Position numbers and translations under genes: made by a program. 64,000 nt of DNA from JASLEW01 sp963732005 (lineage in GTDB: Bacteria; Acidobacteriota; Thermoanaerobaculia; Multivoradales; UBA5704), in contig CAVSXT010000005.1 in NCBI GenBank assembly GCA_963732005.1, positions 1,550,001 to 1,614,000 on the forward strand, written 5' to 3'. How positions within the stretch are numbered: the stretch's first letter is position 1; each line of letters starts with the position of its first letter. The notes under the pieces are model-generated. The model was not told the DNA's origin and searched no databases. It was given only the letters and a program-made list of their open reading frames with translations. Positions 54,086 through 62,244 of this stretch are shown here, piece after piece.

Positions 54086-54119
54086 TTGACATCAATCATG
54101 GCCAGCATCATGATGTCAA
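54086..54119 (+). promoter_or_regulatory. Promoter with palindromic operator of vapBC; probably leaderless transcript
   Basis: TTGACA (54086-54091), 17-bp spacer and CATGAT (54109-54114). A perfect 9-bp inverted repeat TTGACATCA/TGATGTCAA (54086-54094 and 54111-54119) covers both hexamers, and ATCATG is also repeated inside. This is the expected binding site for autoregulation by the VapB-VapC complex. A start 6-7 bases after the -10 falls on the ATG at 54121, and there is no Shine-Dalgarno, so the mRNA is likely leaderless. Confidence 0.65.
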
Positions 54120-54120
54120 C

Positions 54121-54381
54121 ATGCGCACGACTCTCACTTTGGACGCCGACGTCGCCGACCGGCTTCAGCGCGTCGTGCGGCGGAGCGGCAAGAGCCTCAA
54201 GGGCGTGGTGAACGAAGCCCTGAGAATCGGTCTGGGAATTGCCGAGAAACCCGTTCAGCCCTCACGGTTCAGGATTCGCGCCTTCGTCGATGGTCTCCAG
54301 CCAGGTATCGATCCCGAGAAAATGAACCAACTGGCGGACGAGATCGAAGCCGAAGAGCTGGCGCGGAAGCACGCCGGATGA
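54121..54381 (+). CDS. vapB: VapB-type antitoxin (ribbon-helix-helix)
   Basis: Protein of 86 residues. The N-terminus RTTLTLDADVADRLQRVVRR then GKSLKGVVNEALRIGL is a typical ribbon-helix-helix DNA-binding part. The acidic C-terminus (MNQLADEIEAEELARKHAG) should wrap the toxin. It neutralises VapC and with it represses the promoter through the palindrome just upstream. The vapC ATG overlaps its stop (ATGA at 54378-54381), the usual coupling. Confidence 0.88.
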   Translation: MRTTLTLDADVADRLQRVVRRSGKSLKGVVNEALRIGLGIAEKPVQPSRFRIRAFVDGLQPGIDPEKMNQLADEIEAEELARKHAG

Positions 54382-54818
54382 TCCTGCCAGACCTGAACGT
54401 CATCGTCCACGCCTACAACCGCGGCTCGGTTTCTCACCCGCAAGCGAAGGAATGGTGGGAAAAGGCGCTGGGCAACTCACGCCCCGTGGGGCTCTGCTGG
54501 GCAGTGATGCTGGGGTTCATCCGGCTTGCAACGCAACGGCGCATCTTTCGCGAGCCGCTGCCGGTGGTGGCCGCTTGTGGCGAGGTCCGCGCGTGGCTCG
54601 CTCAGCCCCAGGTGGTCATTCTCGAGCCGGGCCGACGCCATGCCGCCATCGTCTTCGATCTCCTGGAGCGGCTCGGCGCCGGCGGCAATCTGACCACTGA
54701 TTCTCACCTGGCTGCCCTCGCGATCGAACACCAATGCGAGCTGTGCTCGACGGACGCAGACTTCACCAGGTTCCCGGGCCTGCAGTGGATGAACCCGTTG
54801 GCCAGGCCGTCGCGCTGA
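54378..54818 (+). CDS. vapC: VapC-type PIN-domain toxin (ribonuclease)
   Basis: Protein of 146 residues of the PIN family. The acidic metal-binding residues are visible: Asp5 in MILPDLNVIVHAYN, the middle LLERLGAGGNLTTDSHLAALA with Asp, and CSTDADFTRFPGL near the end. Family members with the YNRGSVSHPQAKEWWE start cleave tRNA or other RNA when freed from VapB. Intact length. Adjacent to vapB with a four-base overlap. Confidence 0.9.
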   Translation: MILPDLNVIVHAYNRGSVSHPQAKEWWEKALGNSRPVGLCWAVMLGFIRLATQRRIFREPLPVVAACGEVRAWLAQPQVVILEPGRRHAAIVFDLLERLGAGGNLTTDSHLAALAIEHQCELCSTDADFTRFPGLQWMNPLARPSR

Positions 54819-54929
54819 TCCAGCACCAGGTCGAGATCGGAGACGGCGCCGGCGAGCGGCGTCCGCTTGTAGCGGGGGCGAGAGTGCCGCGAGTCACCTC
54901 CTCGCGGCGGCTCGAGACTTGCGGAGCCA

Positions 54930-55166
54930 ATGGGAACCCAACGCCGCGATCAACCGCCTGGCCAGGCGGCCGGCGATGCGCAGGAGGCGGCGGCCAAGAA
55001 GGTTTCCGCGGAGCAACGCCGCGCCGATGCCCTGGGCCTGGTGGCTGCTTCCTGCAAGCTGCCCGGTGGCGGCGCGCGACGAGCGATGGGCTCGCACCCA
55101 GAACGTGAGAAGATCAGGCTGCTGATGAAGTTTGCGAAACAGCGCCGAGCGCGGACCACGCTATGA
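54930..55166 (+). CDS. Possible small protein upstream of DUF433 antitoxin (uncertain)
   Basis: A 78-residue frame with GC-rich third positions, ending at a TGA that overlaps the next ATG (ATGA at 55163-55166). Part of it (EREKIRLLMKFAKQRRARTT) is helical and basic. The start is weak (GGAG, three bases before the ATG) and no family is recognised. It could be the residue of a larger gene lying upstream. The 111 bases between vapC and this frame hold nothing recognisable. Confidence 0.35.
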   Translation: MGTQRRDQPPGQAAGDAQEAAAKKVSAEQRRADALGLVAASCKLPGGGARRAMGSHPEREKIRLLMKFAKQRRARTTL

Positions 55167-55387
55167 CCATGACGGACCGGATCGAGATGGATCCGAAGGC
55201 AATGTTGGGGAAGCCCGTCATTCGCGGTACGCGGATTCCCGTCGAGTTGCTCCTGCGCAAGCTCGGTGAGGGTGCCACCGACGCGGATCTGCTGGATGCC
55301 TACCCGCGCCTGAAGGGGGAGGACATCCGAGCGGCACTGGCTTACGCTGCCGACGCGATCGCGCACGAAGACGATCCTCCTCACTGA
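55163..55387 (+). CDS. DUF433 family antitoxin
   Basis: Protein of 74 residues. DPKAMLGKPVIRGTRIPVEL and LLDAYPRLKGEDIRAALAYA match the DUF433 (VapB45-like) fold, with the C-terminal IAHEDD. It is normally followed by a DUF5615 PIN-like toxin in a toxin-antitoxin pair. Here the following gene is cut to 15 codons (55412-55459), so it is an orphan antitoxin. Its start overlaps the uncertain frame before it by four bases. Confidence 0.88.
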   Translation: MTMTDRIEMDPKAMLGKPVIRGTRIPVELLLRKLGEGATDADLLDAYPRLKGEDIRAALAYAADAIAHEDDPPH

Positions 55388-55411
55388 GCCCAGCGCCCGC
55401 GCACGGAGATA

Positions 55412-55459
55412 ATGCGCCTTCTGGCAGATGAGAGCGAGAGGCTGGGCCATGCCCTTTAG
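55412..55459 (+). pseudogene. Truncated DUF5615 (PIN-like) toxin gene, first codons only
   Basis: Begins MRLLADES, the characteristic start of DUF5615 toxins, with GGAG six bases upstream and 24 bp after the DUF433 stop. It then reads ERLGHAL and stops at TAG 55457-55459. The family normally has ~110-130 residues. The body of the toxin has been lost, and the sequence after the break belongs to another short gene on a different frame (55449-55775). Confidence 0.7.
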
Positions 55460-55775
55460 CCGTGCGCTGATGCCTGTGCTGCCACCCGGGCCCGACGCCT
55501 TGACCGCGGCAATGGTGGGGATTGGGATGGGGTTCGCCGCGACGCCTGCACGGGAGGCCAACATCGAGGACACGTTGCTCTTTGCCTCGCTCGAGGCGAT
55601 GGAGCATCACGATCTACGCGTACTGGCGGTCCTCGTCACCTGGTTCGGCGTGCACGCGCCCTGGGTCAACGCCGACCGGCTGACGAAGATCGTGGCGGCG
55701 CAAGCCGCGCCGTGGGTGCGGGCACTCTGGTCGCGTGACTCATTGGTGGTCAGCGGCTCTTCGGCGAGACAGTAG
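55449..55775 (+). CDS. Small protein of unknown function, possibly a fragment
   Basis: A 108-residue frame (start ATG 55449, with GAGAGG upstream; ATG 55428 is possible). The middle EDTLLFASLEAMEHHDLRVL then AVLVTWFGVHAPWVNADRLT looks like real protein, helical. No family is recognised. It starts inside the last codons of the truncated toxin and may itself be a fragment joined at the same break. Its end overlaps the convergent gene at 55750. Confidence 0.5.
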   Translation: MPFSRALMPVLPPGPDALTAAMVGIGMGFAATPAREANIEDTLLFASLEAMEHHDLRVLAVLVTWFGVHAPWVNADRLTKIVAAQAAPWVRALWSRDSLVVSGSSARQ

Positions 55776-56316
55776 AAAGGCCAGGGCTCGCTTCAAGGAG
55801 CAGCGTGAGCGGTGGCACGAGCTCCGACATCTGGCGGATCACGATGCCATCGGAGCAATCGTGTGAGGGAGAAGCGACACATCCTCCGCTGCCAGGCCCG
55901 CCGTCGCCAGGTCCGCCGTCGCCAGGACTGCCGTCGCCAGAATCCGGCGGCGGCGCATTGGGCGGCGGTTCTCCTGGGTTGGGGTCGATGTCGCCAGGGT
56001 CCGGGTCCGGCCAATCCGCCGGAAGCTGCGAGACGTCATCGCAGAGCGCGATGCTGCCGTTAGGGGTTTCGGCGCAGATGGTATAGGTCGAAGAACCCCG
56101 GTTGTCGTACGCGCATTCGTAACAACCGGTCCCCTTGCCGCTACAGTCCGCTGGGAAGCTGAGGCTTTCCTGCTGTGGGGCGCCATTCGACACACGGCTG
56201 CAGCCGGAGGCGGTTGTGGCATGGAGACGATGGGGAGTGAATCCAATCCCGAAGATGAGTGCTGCGACAACCGGGACCGAACCAAGCCGTTTGATCGAGC
56301 TCCGCAGAAGTATCAT
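55750..56316 (-). CDS. Secreted protein with Gly/Pro-rich repeat linker
   Basis: Protein of 188 residues. N-terminal signal segment (RLGSVPVVAALIFGIGFTPH), then a Cys-rich part (GCSRVSNGAPQQ, CSGKGTGCYECAYDN, TICAETPNGSIALC). A low-complexity linker follows: DPDPGDIDPNPGEPPPNAPP and the repeats GDGSPGDGGPGDGGPGSGGC, encoded by a 15-bp DNA repeat (three copies of CCGTCGCCAGG near 55908-55940). C-terminal VPPLTLLLEAS is hydrophobic. No family recognised. The start overlaps the stop of the gene upstream (ATGA), so the two form an operon. Confidence 0.65.
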   Translation of the reverse strand: MILLRSSIKRLGSVPVVAALIFGIGFTPHRLHATTASGCSRVSNGAPQQESLSFPADCSGKGTGCYECAYDNRGSSTYTICAETPNGSIALCDDVSQLPADWPDPDPGDIDPNPGEPPPNAPPPDSGDGSPGDGGPGDGGPGSGGCVASPSHDCSDGIVIRQMSELVPPLTLLLEASPGLSTVSPKSR

Positions 56317-57470
56317 CGAGTGGTCTCCCCAGCACCCTGCGGGAGCTGCGCGACGTAGAGGTGGCCAGACGGGTTTGCCGCACCCTTCTTGGCACCGTAC
56401 CCGACTCGCAAGAGCACAATCCGATCGCCGCGGACATCACCCCGCAAACGGTCCGAGGAAACCGTTCCCGTGAAGGGGAGACTGTAGGTCAGAGTTGTGC
56501 CGTCGGGCTGAAGCACCTTGAGCACCCAATGCACCTTGCCATCGGCCAGGTAACGAATCAGCAAGCCGGGGCCTTGTGGCAAGGGCAGGATGTCGTCGAG
56601 AACCCGGTGCTGGTTGATGAACTCGAATCGAGCGAGAAACGACAGGCGATATCGCTCCTCGTCCTTCGGGCTCATGCCCGCGCAATCTGGGGCATCCAGG
56701 CCTACGGCGTCGTTCTGCCAAGTGTGCAGGAGCTCCGCATTCGGACTGTAGAGGTGAATGCCGGGCTGAAAACCGGGCACGACGAGGAACGAGCCATCAG
56801 GGAGGAACCTTGCCGCGCCGAGCTGAAGCTCGGCACAGTTGATGAGGCTTGGCGTGGAGGGCGTGGTGGCAGCGGCACTGGCGGCGTCGGAAAGAATGGG
56901 CTTCAGATCCTGGCGCGGATGCGCGGTCAATGGTCCGATCCACACGACCGCACGCGAGTCCTGCTCTTCGGTGTTGGGCACGAGATCGCCCAGGAAGAGC
57001 AGGCGATCGCCCGAGATGTCGAAGGCGTAGGCGATACCCACGCGGAGCTTCGTCAGCCTGAAGATGCCGCCGGGTTGGGTGCGAACTGGACGGAAGATGA
57101 AGTCCGCCAGCGAAGCAGAGGCGGCGACGTAGTCGGACGAAGCGGCAAGCTTGCTGAAGCTGGCAAACCGCATGTGCATTGTCTGCTGATCTGGAACAAG
57201 CACACGGGTGGGCGTGAGCTTGCCCTCAAGGGGCACCTCGAAGACCCCGTCAGCGAGGCGGGTGAGGTACACGCTGCTGCCGCTCGCCCACCGAACTCCG
57301 GTCGCGACGCTGGGCGTGGCGGCAACCTCCTGCTCTGAAAGAATCCGGAGGGCGGCAGGGGGATTTTCGTCGCCGGTCTGACCCAGCGCACCGGCGAGCA
57401 GCGCGGAGCACACGACGACACCAGCAAGGAGCGCCCGGTCACGGGCGCCAACCAATGGGCGGCGCTGCAT
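56313..57470 (-). CDS. Secreted or membrane-anchored protein of unknown function, beta-propeller-like
   Basis: About 385 residues. N-terminal signal anchor (DRALLAGVVVCSALLAGALG), then repeated strand blocks (YLTRLADGVFEVPLEGKLT, GIFRLTKLRVGIAYAFDISG, GAARFLPDGSFLVVPGFQPG, GLLIRYLADGKVHWVLKVLQ) that suggest a beta-propeller. ATG 57470 is chosen because GGAGG sits seven bases upstream of it; the in-frame ATG 57488 would put that RBS inside the coding part. Overlaps the following secreted protein by four bases. Family not recognised. Confidence 0.65.
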   Translation of the reverse strand: MQRRPLVGARDRALLAGVVVCSALLAGALGQTGDENPPAALRILSEQEVAATPSVATGVRWASGSSVYLTRLADGVFEVPLEGKLTPTRVLVPDQQTMHMRFASFSKLAASSDYVAASASLADFIFRPVRTQPGGIFRLTKLRVGIAYAFDISGDRLLFLGDLVPNTEEQDSRAVVWIGPLTAHPRQDLKPILSDAASAAATTPSTPSLINCAELQLGAARFLPDGSFLVVPGFQPGIHLYSPNAELLHTWQNDAVGLDAPDCAGMSPKDEERYRLSFLARFEFINQHRVLDDILPLPQGPGLLIRYLADGKVHWVLKVLQPDGTTLTYSLPFTGTVSSDRLRGDVRGDRIVLLRVGYGAKKGAANPSGHLYVAQLPQGAGETTR

Positions 57471-57600
57471 CTTCGATCCTCCCTTCATCGGGCCTGCCTT
57501 TCACCTCGGGGCTTCGCCATCCGCCTTTAGCTCTTAAGTTCCCGAAGGGACGTATTGGAGTGACATCTGGGAGTGTGACAACTTTGCGGCAGCTCGGCCG

Positions 57601-58530
57601 CTACAGTCCTGTCGCGGCGCCGATCGGGTCCTCGTGCTCTCCGCGGCAGCGCAGCAACCTGTCGGCCAGAACGCGGGTGGAGATCTGGTGCGGCGGCCGC
57701 CCATCAGCGAGAGGCGGCGCTTGGCGCGTTCGCTCTGCCAGCGCGAGGCGGAGGCGGGCGGCCAGGGTCGGGGCGAAGGCCGGATTTCCCAGCAGACGGA
57801 GGGATCGGCGCAGCGCGCGCTCGGCGTTCAGCAGGTCGCCGGTGGCGCGGAGTGCGAGTCCCAGCTCGGCGAGACAGGCGGCGGCGGGCCTGGCGGCGTC
57901 CAGCCGGCTGAAGAGGCGCGCGGCGGAGAGGAAGCACGGGATGGCGGCGTCGAGCTGGTCGAGGTCCACATGCAGCTGCCCCAGACCAGCGTAGGCCAGG
58001 GCCTGCGGTTCGCAGGGGCCACGGTCGGCGACGAAGGCGAAGACGGAAAGGAATGACTCCTCGGCGAGGTGCCAGCGGCGCTCTGCGAGCAACGCCTTGC
58101 CAAGCAAACAGTGCGCGTGCGCGGCGGTCTCGGCGACCTTCTCGTCGGACGCGTCGCCACCGCGGGCGTCGGTGGCGAGCTCGGAGGAGATCACCGCGGC
58201 GAGCTCGGCCTTTTCCAAAGGCCTGGGCGCGGGCTGGAGGTGCGCGCTCTCGGCCTGCAGCGCGAAGAGCTGGGCGAGGGTGAGGCGGCGGAATAGCGGG
58301 TCGCGGCGGATGGCTGCCTGGCGCCGGCCCGGTGGCAGGCGGAGTAGCTGGGTCGCTAGGCGCTGATCGAGCTCGGCTGCGGCGAGCAGGCAGGCGGCGC
58401 GCGAGGAGGGCCGGAGAGCTGCCGGCACCGGCTGTGCTCGGCCGAGGGTGGTGGATGCGGGCGCAGCGGCGAAGCGAAGCGGGCCGATTTGGTCGGGCTG
58501 CCGCGAATTAGCCGTGGGACGAAGCGTCAT
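57601..58530 (-). CDS. Tetratricopeptide-like repeat protein
   Basis: Protein of 309 residues from ATG 58530 (MTLRPTANSRQPDQ). The middle and end contain TPR-type helices: AHCLLGKALLAERRWHLAEE, ALAYAGLGQLHVDLDQLDAA, ACLAELGLALRATGDLLNAE. The N-terminal part is Ala/Leu/Arg helical with DQRLATQLLRLPPGRRQAAI. It probably serves as a protein-interaction scaffold, possibly as the second half of the system with the gene at 58508-59890, which it overlaps by 23 bases. No DNA-binding domain. Specific function unknown. Confidence 0.68.
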   Translation of the reverse strand: MTLRPTANSRQPDQIGPLRFAAAPASTTLGRAQPVPAALRPSSRAACLLAAAELDQRLATQLLRLPPGRRQAAIRRDPLFRRLTLAQLFALQAESAHLQPAPRPLEKAELAAVISSELATDARGGDASDEKVAETAAHAHCLLGKALLAERRWHLAEESFLSVFAFVADRGPCEPQALAYAGLGQLHVDLDQLDAAIPCFLSAARLFSRLDAARPAAACLAELGLALRATGDLLNAERALRRSLRLLGNPAFAPTLAARLRLALAERTRQAPPLADGRPPHQISTRVLADRLLRCRGEHEDPIGAATGL

Positions 58531-59890
58531 CGATGTCTCTCTCCTTGGCGAGCACGGTTGCGGACGCCGACCACCAGGCGAGCGCAGGCGCGCGGACAGT
58601 CTCGATGCGCGCCGCGAGCTGGTGAAGGAGGGCGGCGGTGATGCGGTCGCCGGCGCACGCGCTCTGGAATCGCAGCAGCGCCTCGAAAGCGTCGCGCTCC
58701 AGGTCGGGGGCGCTGAAGACGGGCAGCACGCCGGCGGCCAGCCGGCGCAGCTTCTCCGCGGCGCCCTGCTGCTGGTAGAGGGCGGCGAGGTCGAGAAACG
58801 CCAACGCCGCGTCATGGCCGAGATTCGCTTGCAGCAGGCCGCCGGAGCCGTCGAGCAGCGACCGCTCGGCGGATTCAGGTTGATGGCGAACCATGGCGAT
58901 CGCGGCCTCGGCCCGCCGGAGGCGCAGACGCGCGGGGAGGTCGCCCAGGCTGGCTGCAAGCCGGTGCGCGGGAGGCAGGCGGATCTCGGCCAGTGGCAGC
59001 TCGGAGAGGGCGACCGCGGTCCAGACCCGACCCAGCCGGACGGCGAGCAGGAGCGCAGGAGACTGCTCGGCGTCCGCCAAGCGCTCCGCCTCGGCGAGGA
59101 GGGCGTCGGCCGGCCGCGGTTGCCCGAGATGGTGAAGGCACCAGGCGCGATGGGTCAGAGCGCGGACGATGAGTTGGGAGTCGGCGGTGCCGTTGCCGCC
59201 GCGGAGGTGATCGGCGCCGGCGCAGAGGGCACCGGCGCGGTCGAGCAGGACCTCGGCCTCGGCGAGGCGGTGCTGGTCGCGGCGCAGGAGGGCTTCGAGG
59301 GTGAGCACCTCGGCCTCGAGCCCGGGGTCCCCGGTACCAGCAAACAGCAGGCTGCGCGCGGTGGCGAAGGCGTGACCGGCGCTCACCAGCTCGCCCATCG
59401 CACGGCGCGCGTCGCCCAGCCGAGCGAAGCTCAACGCCCGCAGGTCCCGCACCCAGGCCGGGTGGTAGGCGTCGCCGAGCCGGCCGGCGACCACGGTGGC
59501 CAGGCTGGCGAGACGGGCAGCGGTCGCGGGAGTCTCGCTGGCAGCGTCGCCGGCGACCTTCAGGAGCAGGCGGCAGAGCCCCCAGGTGTGGAAGGCCGGC
59601 TCGTCCTCGACCGCGGCGAGTCGATCGGCGTGGGAGAGCGGCTGGAGGCGCTGCCATAGCTCGGGCGCCTGCCGCCCCTCGGCAAGGGCGATGCCGTAGT
59701 CCCAGTGGCCGACCTCGCGTTGCAGCGCCTCGAGCTGATCGCGGGTGGCCTGGCAGCCTGGACAGAGGGCCAGGAGGTGAGGCAACACCTCCCGCGCCAG
59801 CTCGCCCGCCTCGACCCCGCCGCTGAGCAGCCGGGCAACGAGCTCGGGAGCCAGGTGGCGCGCCCCGGCATCAGGTGGCGAGATCTGCAC
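58508..59890 (-). CDS. Tetratricopeptide-like protein with N-terminal Cys motif
   Basis: Protein of 460 residues. The first ~60 residues (LLSGGVEAGELAREVLPHLL then ALCPGCQATRDQLEAL) look like the zinc-binding N-terminus of anti-sigma-factor-like or bacterial zf-HC2 domains (H-x-x-x-C-x-x-C). The rest is a long TPR-like helical repeat region: FARLGDARRAMGELVSAGHA, LTLEALLRRDQHRLAEAEVL, RLRRAEAAIAMVRHQPESAE. It resembles in layout the HTH-TPR protein coded divergently at 60147, but with the Cys motif replacing the HTH. Regulatory role inferred. No membrane segment. Confidence 0.68.
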   Translation of the reverse strand: MQISPPDAGARHLAPELVARLLSGGVEAGELAREVLPHLLALCPGCQATRDQLEALQREVGHWDYGIALAEGRQAPELWQRLQPLSHADRLAAVEDEPAFHTWGLCRLLLKVAGDAASETPATAARLASLATVVAGRLGDAYHPAWVRDLRALSFARLGDARRAMGELVSAGHAFATARSLLFAGTGDPGLEAEVLTLEALLRRDQHRLAEAEVLLDRAGALCAGADHLRGGNGTADSQLIVRALTHRAWCLHHLGQPRPADALLAEAERLADAEQSPALLLAVRLGRVWTAVALSELPLAEIRLPPAHRLAASLGDLPARLRLRRAEAAIAMVRHQPESAERSLLDGSGGLLQANLGHDAALAFLDLAALYQQQGAAEKLRRLAAGVLPVFSAPDLERDAFEALLRFQSACAGDRITAALLHQLAARIETVRAPALAWWSASATVLAKERDIDDASSHG

Positions 59891-60146
59891 GGCGGATGGG
59901 CCTCCTGCCGGGCGCCGGCTCTGGGCTGCAGCCGCGGCACCGGTCGGCCGTAGTCTGGCGCCGGGTGGATTGGAGGGGTGGGTGTCGAGGGTTGAAACGG
60001 AAAGACAGCTATCCCAGGTACACTAAAGGACGGTATATGCTGGATGGGCTCACAGGCAGGCAGGCAGCGGGCGGCCGGTTGTCCCGCTAACCGTTCGCCG
60101 CTCACCGGTTTAGGGTGGACAGCACACACTGCGATTCGGAGGTGGC

Positions 60147-61622
60147 ATGGCGCGACGAACGGTCCCGGCCTTGAGCACGGCGCTGACGGTGCTGCGCGAG
60201 ATCCGCGGCTGGACCGCGGCCGAGCTGGCGACCGCGGCGGGGGTGCGGCGCAGCTCGATCGTGGACTACGAACGGGGCAGGAAGCTGCCGTCGCTGCCGA
60301 CCCTGCACCGCCTGGTGGCGGCGCTGGGATATCCGGCGCGAGTGCTCGACCGCACGCTCTCGTTCGTCGAGTCGATGCGAATGGCGGGCGAGCTCGCACG
60401 CGGCGAGCAGGGCGGCGCCGGCTGGGCGCAGGCGCGGATCGAAGGCGTGGCCGCGGAGATCGGCTGGTCGGTGGCGGACGGGGTGCGACGGTTGTTGACC
60501 CGCATCGTCGCCGAGGGCGAGACGCTGGATGCACGGCGGCGGGCGCCGGCGCTGTGGGCACGCTTGCGGCCTTACGCGGCGCGGGAAAGGCGGGCGCTGG
60601 TCAAGGAGGCGGAGGAGTTCCGCAGCTGGGCGCTGTGCGAGCTGCTCTGCGCCGAGAGCGCCAAGGCGGCTGCCGACAATGCCGGGCGCAGCGTCGAGCT
60701 GGCCGAGCTGGCGATCGAGGTCGCGGGGGCGGTGGGCGGCGAGCCGGCGTGGCGCTCGCTGGTGCAGGGCTACGCCTGGGCGTTCCTCGGCAACGCCCGC
60801 CGCGTCGCCGGCGACCTGGTCACCGCCGATCGGGCGCTCGGCCGCGCCAAGGAGCTCTGGGCGGCAGGCGGCGCGGCGGATGCGGAAGTGCTGGACGGCG
60901 CGCGGCTGCTGGATCTGGAGGCGGCGCTGCGTATCGACCAGAGGCGGTTTCCCGAAGCGCTGGATCTGCTGGAACGGGCGCTAGCGGAGGGGAGACCGGG
61001 CGAGGCTAGGGCACGCCGGCTGCTGGCGAAGTCGAAAGCGCTCGAGGAGATGGGAGATTACGAGCTGGCGCTCGGCACGCTGCGGCAGGCGGCGCCGTTA
61101 TTGGAGTCTGGTGGCGAGGCGCGGCTGCAATGGGTGTTGCAATTTAACCTGGCGGTCTATCTTTGCCGGTTGGGGCGCGCCGAGGAGGCCGCGGGAGGGT
61201 TGGGTGAGCTACGCCTGCTGACGATCCAGCTCGGCAACGGTCTGGACCTAGTGCGTCTGCGCTGGCTCGAGGGCAAGGTGGCGGCTGGCCAAGAGCGGCT
61301 TCCAGAGGCGGTTGCGGCGTTCCAGGAGGTGCGGGCTCGTTTCATCGAGCAGGGAATCGGCTACGACGCTGCCCTGGTGACAGTCGAGCTCGCGGAGCTC
61401 CTCGCTGCCGCCGGGCGGGCCGCGGAGGTTAAGGCGCTTTCCCGACAGACGGTGCCGGTGTTTCACGCTCTGGGCATCCATGCCGAGGCGCAGCGGGCGC
61501 TGCAGGTGTTCCGCGACGCGGCGGAGAGCGAGCGCCTGAGCGCCGAGCTGGCGGGCAGACTGGTCGCCTACTTCCTGCAGGCGCGCCACAATCCCAAGCT
61601 GCGTTTCGAAGGCCTGGCATGA
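60147..61622 (+). CDS. XRE-family HTH regulator with C-terminal TPR repeats
   Basis: Protein of 491 residues. Residues ~10-66 are an XRE helix-turn-helix: LREIRGWTAAELATAAGVRR, SSIVDYERGRKLPSLPTLHR, LVAALGYPARVLDR. From ~130 a conserved block ALWARLRPYAARERRALVKE and then TPR-like repeats to the end (LDLEAALRIDQRRFPEALDL, AKSKALEEMGDYELALGTLR, VELAELLAAAGRAAEVKALS). HTH plus TPR is the architecture of RRNPP-type peptide-sensing regulators. GGAGG lies before the ATG. A small secreted peptide gene (61715) and a truncated paralogue (62245) follow. Confidence 0.82.
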   Translation: MARRTVPALSTALTVLREIRGWTAAELATAAGVRRSSIVDYERGRKLPSLPTLHRLVAALGYPARVLDRTLSFVESMRMAGELARGEQGGAGWAQARIEGVAAEIGWSVADGVRRLLTRIVAEGETLDARRRAPALWARLRPYAARERRALVKEAEEFRSWALCELLCAESAKAAADNAGRSVELAELAIEVAGAVGGEPAWRSLVQGYAWAFLGNARRVAGDLVTADRALGRAKELWAAGGAADAEVLDGARLLDLEAALRIDQRRFPEALDLLERALAEGRPGEARARRLLAKSKALEEMGDYELALGTLRQAAPLLESGGEARLQWVLQFNLAVYLCRLGRAEEAAGGLGELRLLTIQLGNGLDLVRLRWLEGKVAAGQERLPEAVAAFQEVRARFIEQGIGYDAALVTVELAELLAAAGRAAEVKALSRQTVPVFHALGIHAEAQRALQVFRDAAESERLSAELAGRLVAYFLQARHNPKLRFEGLA

Positions 61623-61714
61623 GCGACCGCCGAAGCCGTTCGCACGCACAGCGGCGGAGCGGCTACGCAGGGGCTGGCTGCGTCTCCGCGGAATGACGCT
61701 TGCCAGGTTTCTCG

Positions 61715-62050
61715 CTACGTGCTGCAACGGCCATCGGGATTGGCCGAACAGCCGGCATCTACCTGTGGGCTGGTCGCGCAGTGCCCATCAGGGTTCAGCG
61801 AACAGCCGGCGTCAGGCATCGGACGGCTACTGGGAACGGCCTGCCTGCCAACGAGCGGTTCGCCATGGAGCAATTGAACTAGGGTCCGCCAGAGCAGGTC
61901 GAAGGGTCCTGGAGACGCGCTGGTGACCGCAGCTGCACGGCGCGGCGCGGCCTCAGCTGCGCTGGCGGCGGAGCCGGTGAGACCTGGCAGCAGCAGGGTA
62001 GCGCCGAACAGCAGCGCGGCGAGGGTGGAACGCAACGAACGATGGGGCAT
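61715..62050 (-). CDS. Small secreted protein with duplicated C-terminal Cys motif
   Basis: Protein of 111 residues. Signal peptide PHRSLRSTLAALLFGATLLL then GLTGSAASA. The mature part ends with two copies of the motif D-A-G-C-S-x-N-P-D-G-x-C (AGCSLNPDGHCAT and AGCSANPDGRCST), the second at the very C-terminus. AGGAG lies seven bases before the ATG. It lies between two HTH-TPR genes and is divergent from the second. It could be a secreted signal or surface peptide sensed by those regulators; this is inference from position. The corresponding DNA (61720-61800) shows the duplication. Confidence 0.72.
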   Translation of the reverse strand: MPHRSLRSTLAALLFGATLLLPGLTGSAASAAEAAPRRAAAVTSASPGPFDLLWRTLVQLLHGEPLVGRQAVPSSRPMPDAGCSLNPDGHCATSPQVDAGCSANPDGRCST

Positions 62051-62244
62051 GACGAGCTCCTCTCCACGGGAGGCCGCCGGACGACCGCTGCGGGCGCCGG
62101 GAAGCCTCCGCAAAACGCTCGAATTGTCCGGGCGCGAGGCGCGGCGACGCCCGGTAGAGAACCTGGGATGGCCGCGCTTCCGTCAAAGACGCCTCGACCT
62201 TGCCAGCAACACGGTTCCGTGACTCTACGACACCAGGAGGCGTG

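Noticed and set aside
54734..55108. Plus-strand 124-codon frame overlapping vapC
   Set aside because: It covers vapC's conserved end in another frame and has Arg/Gly-rich shadow composition.
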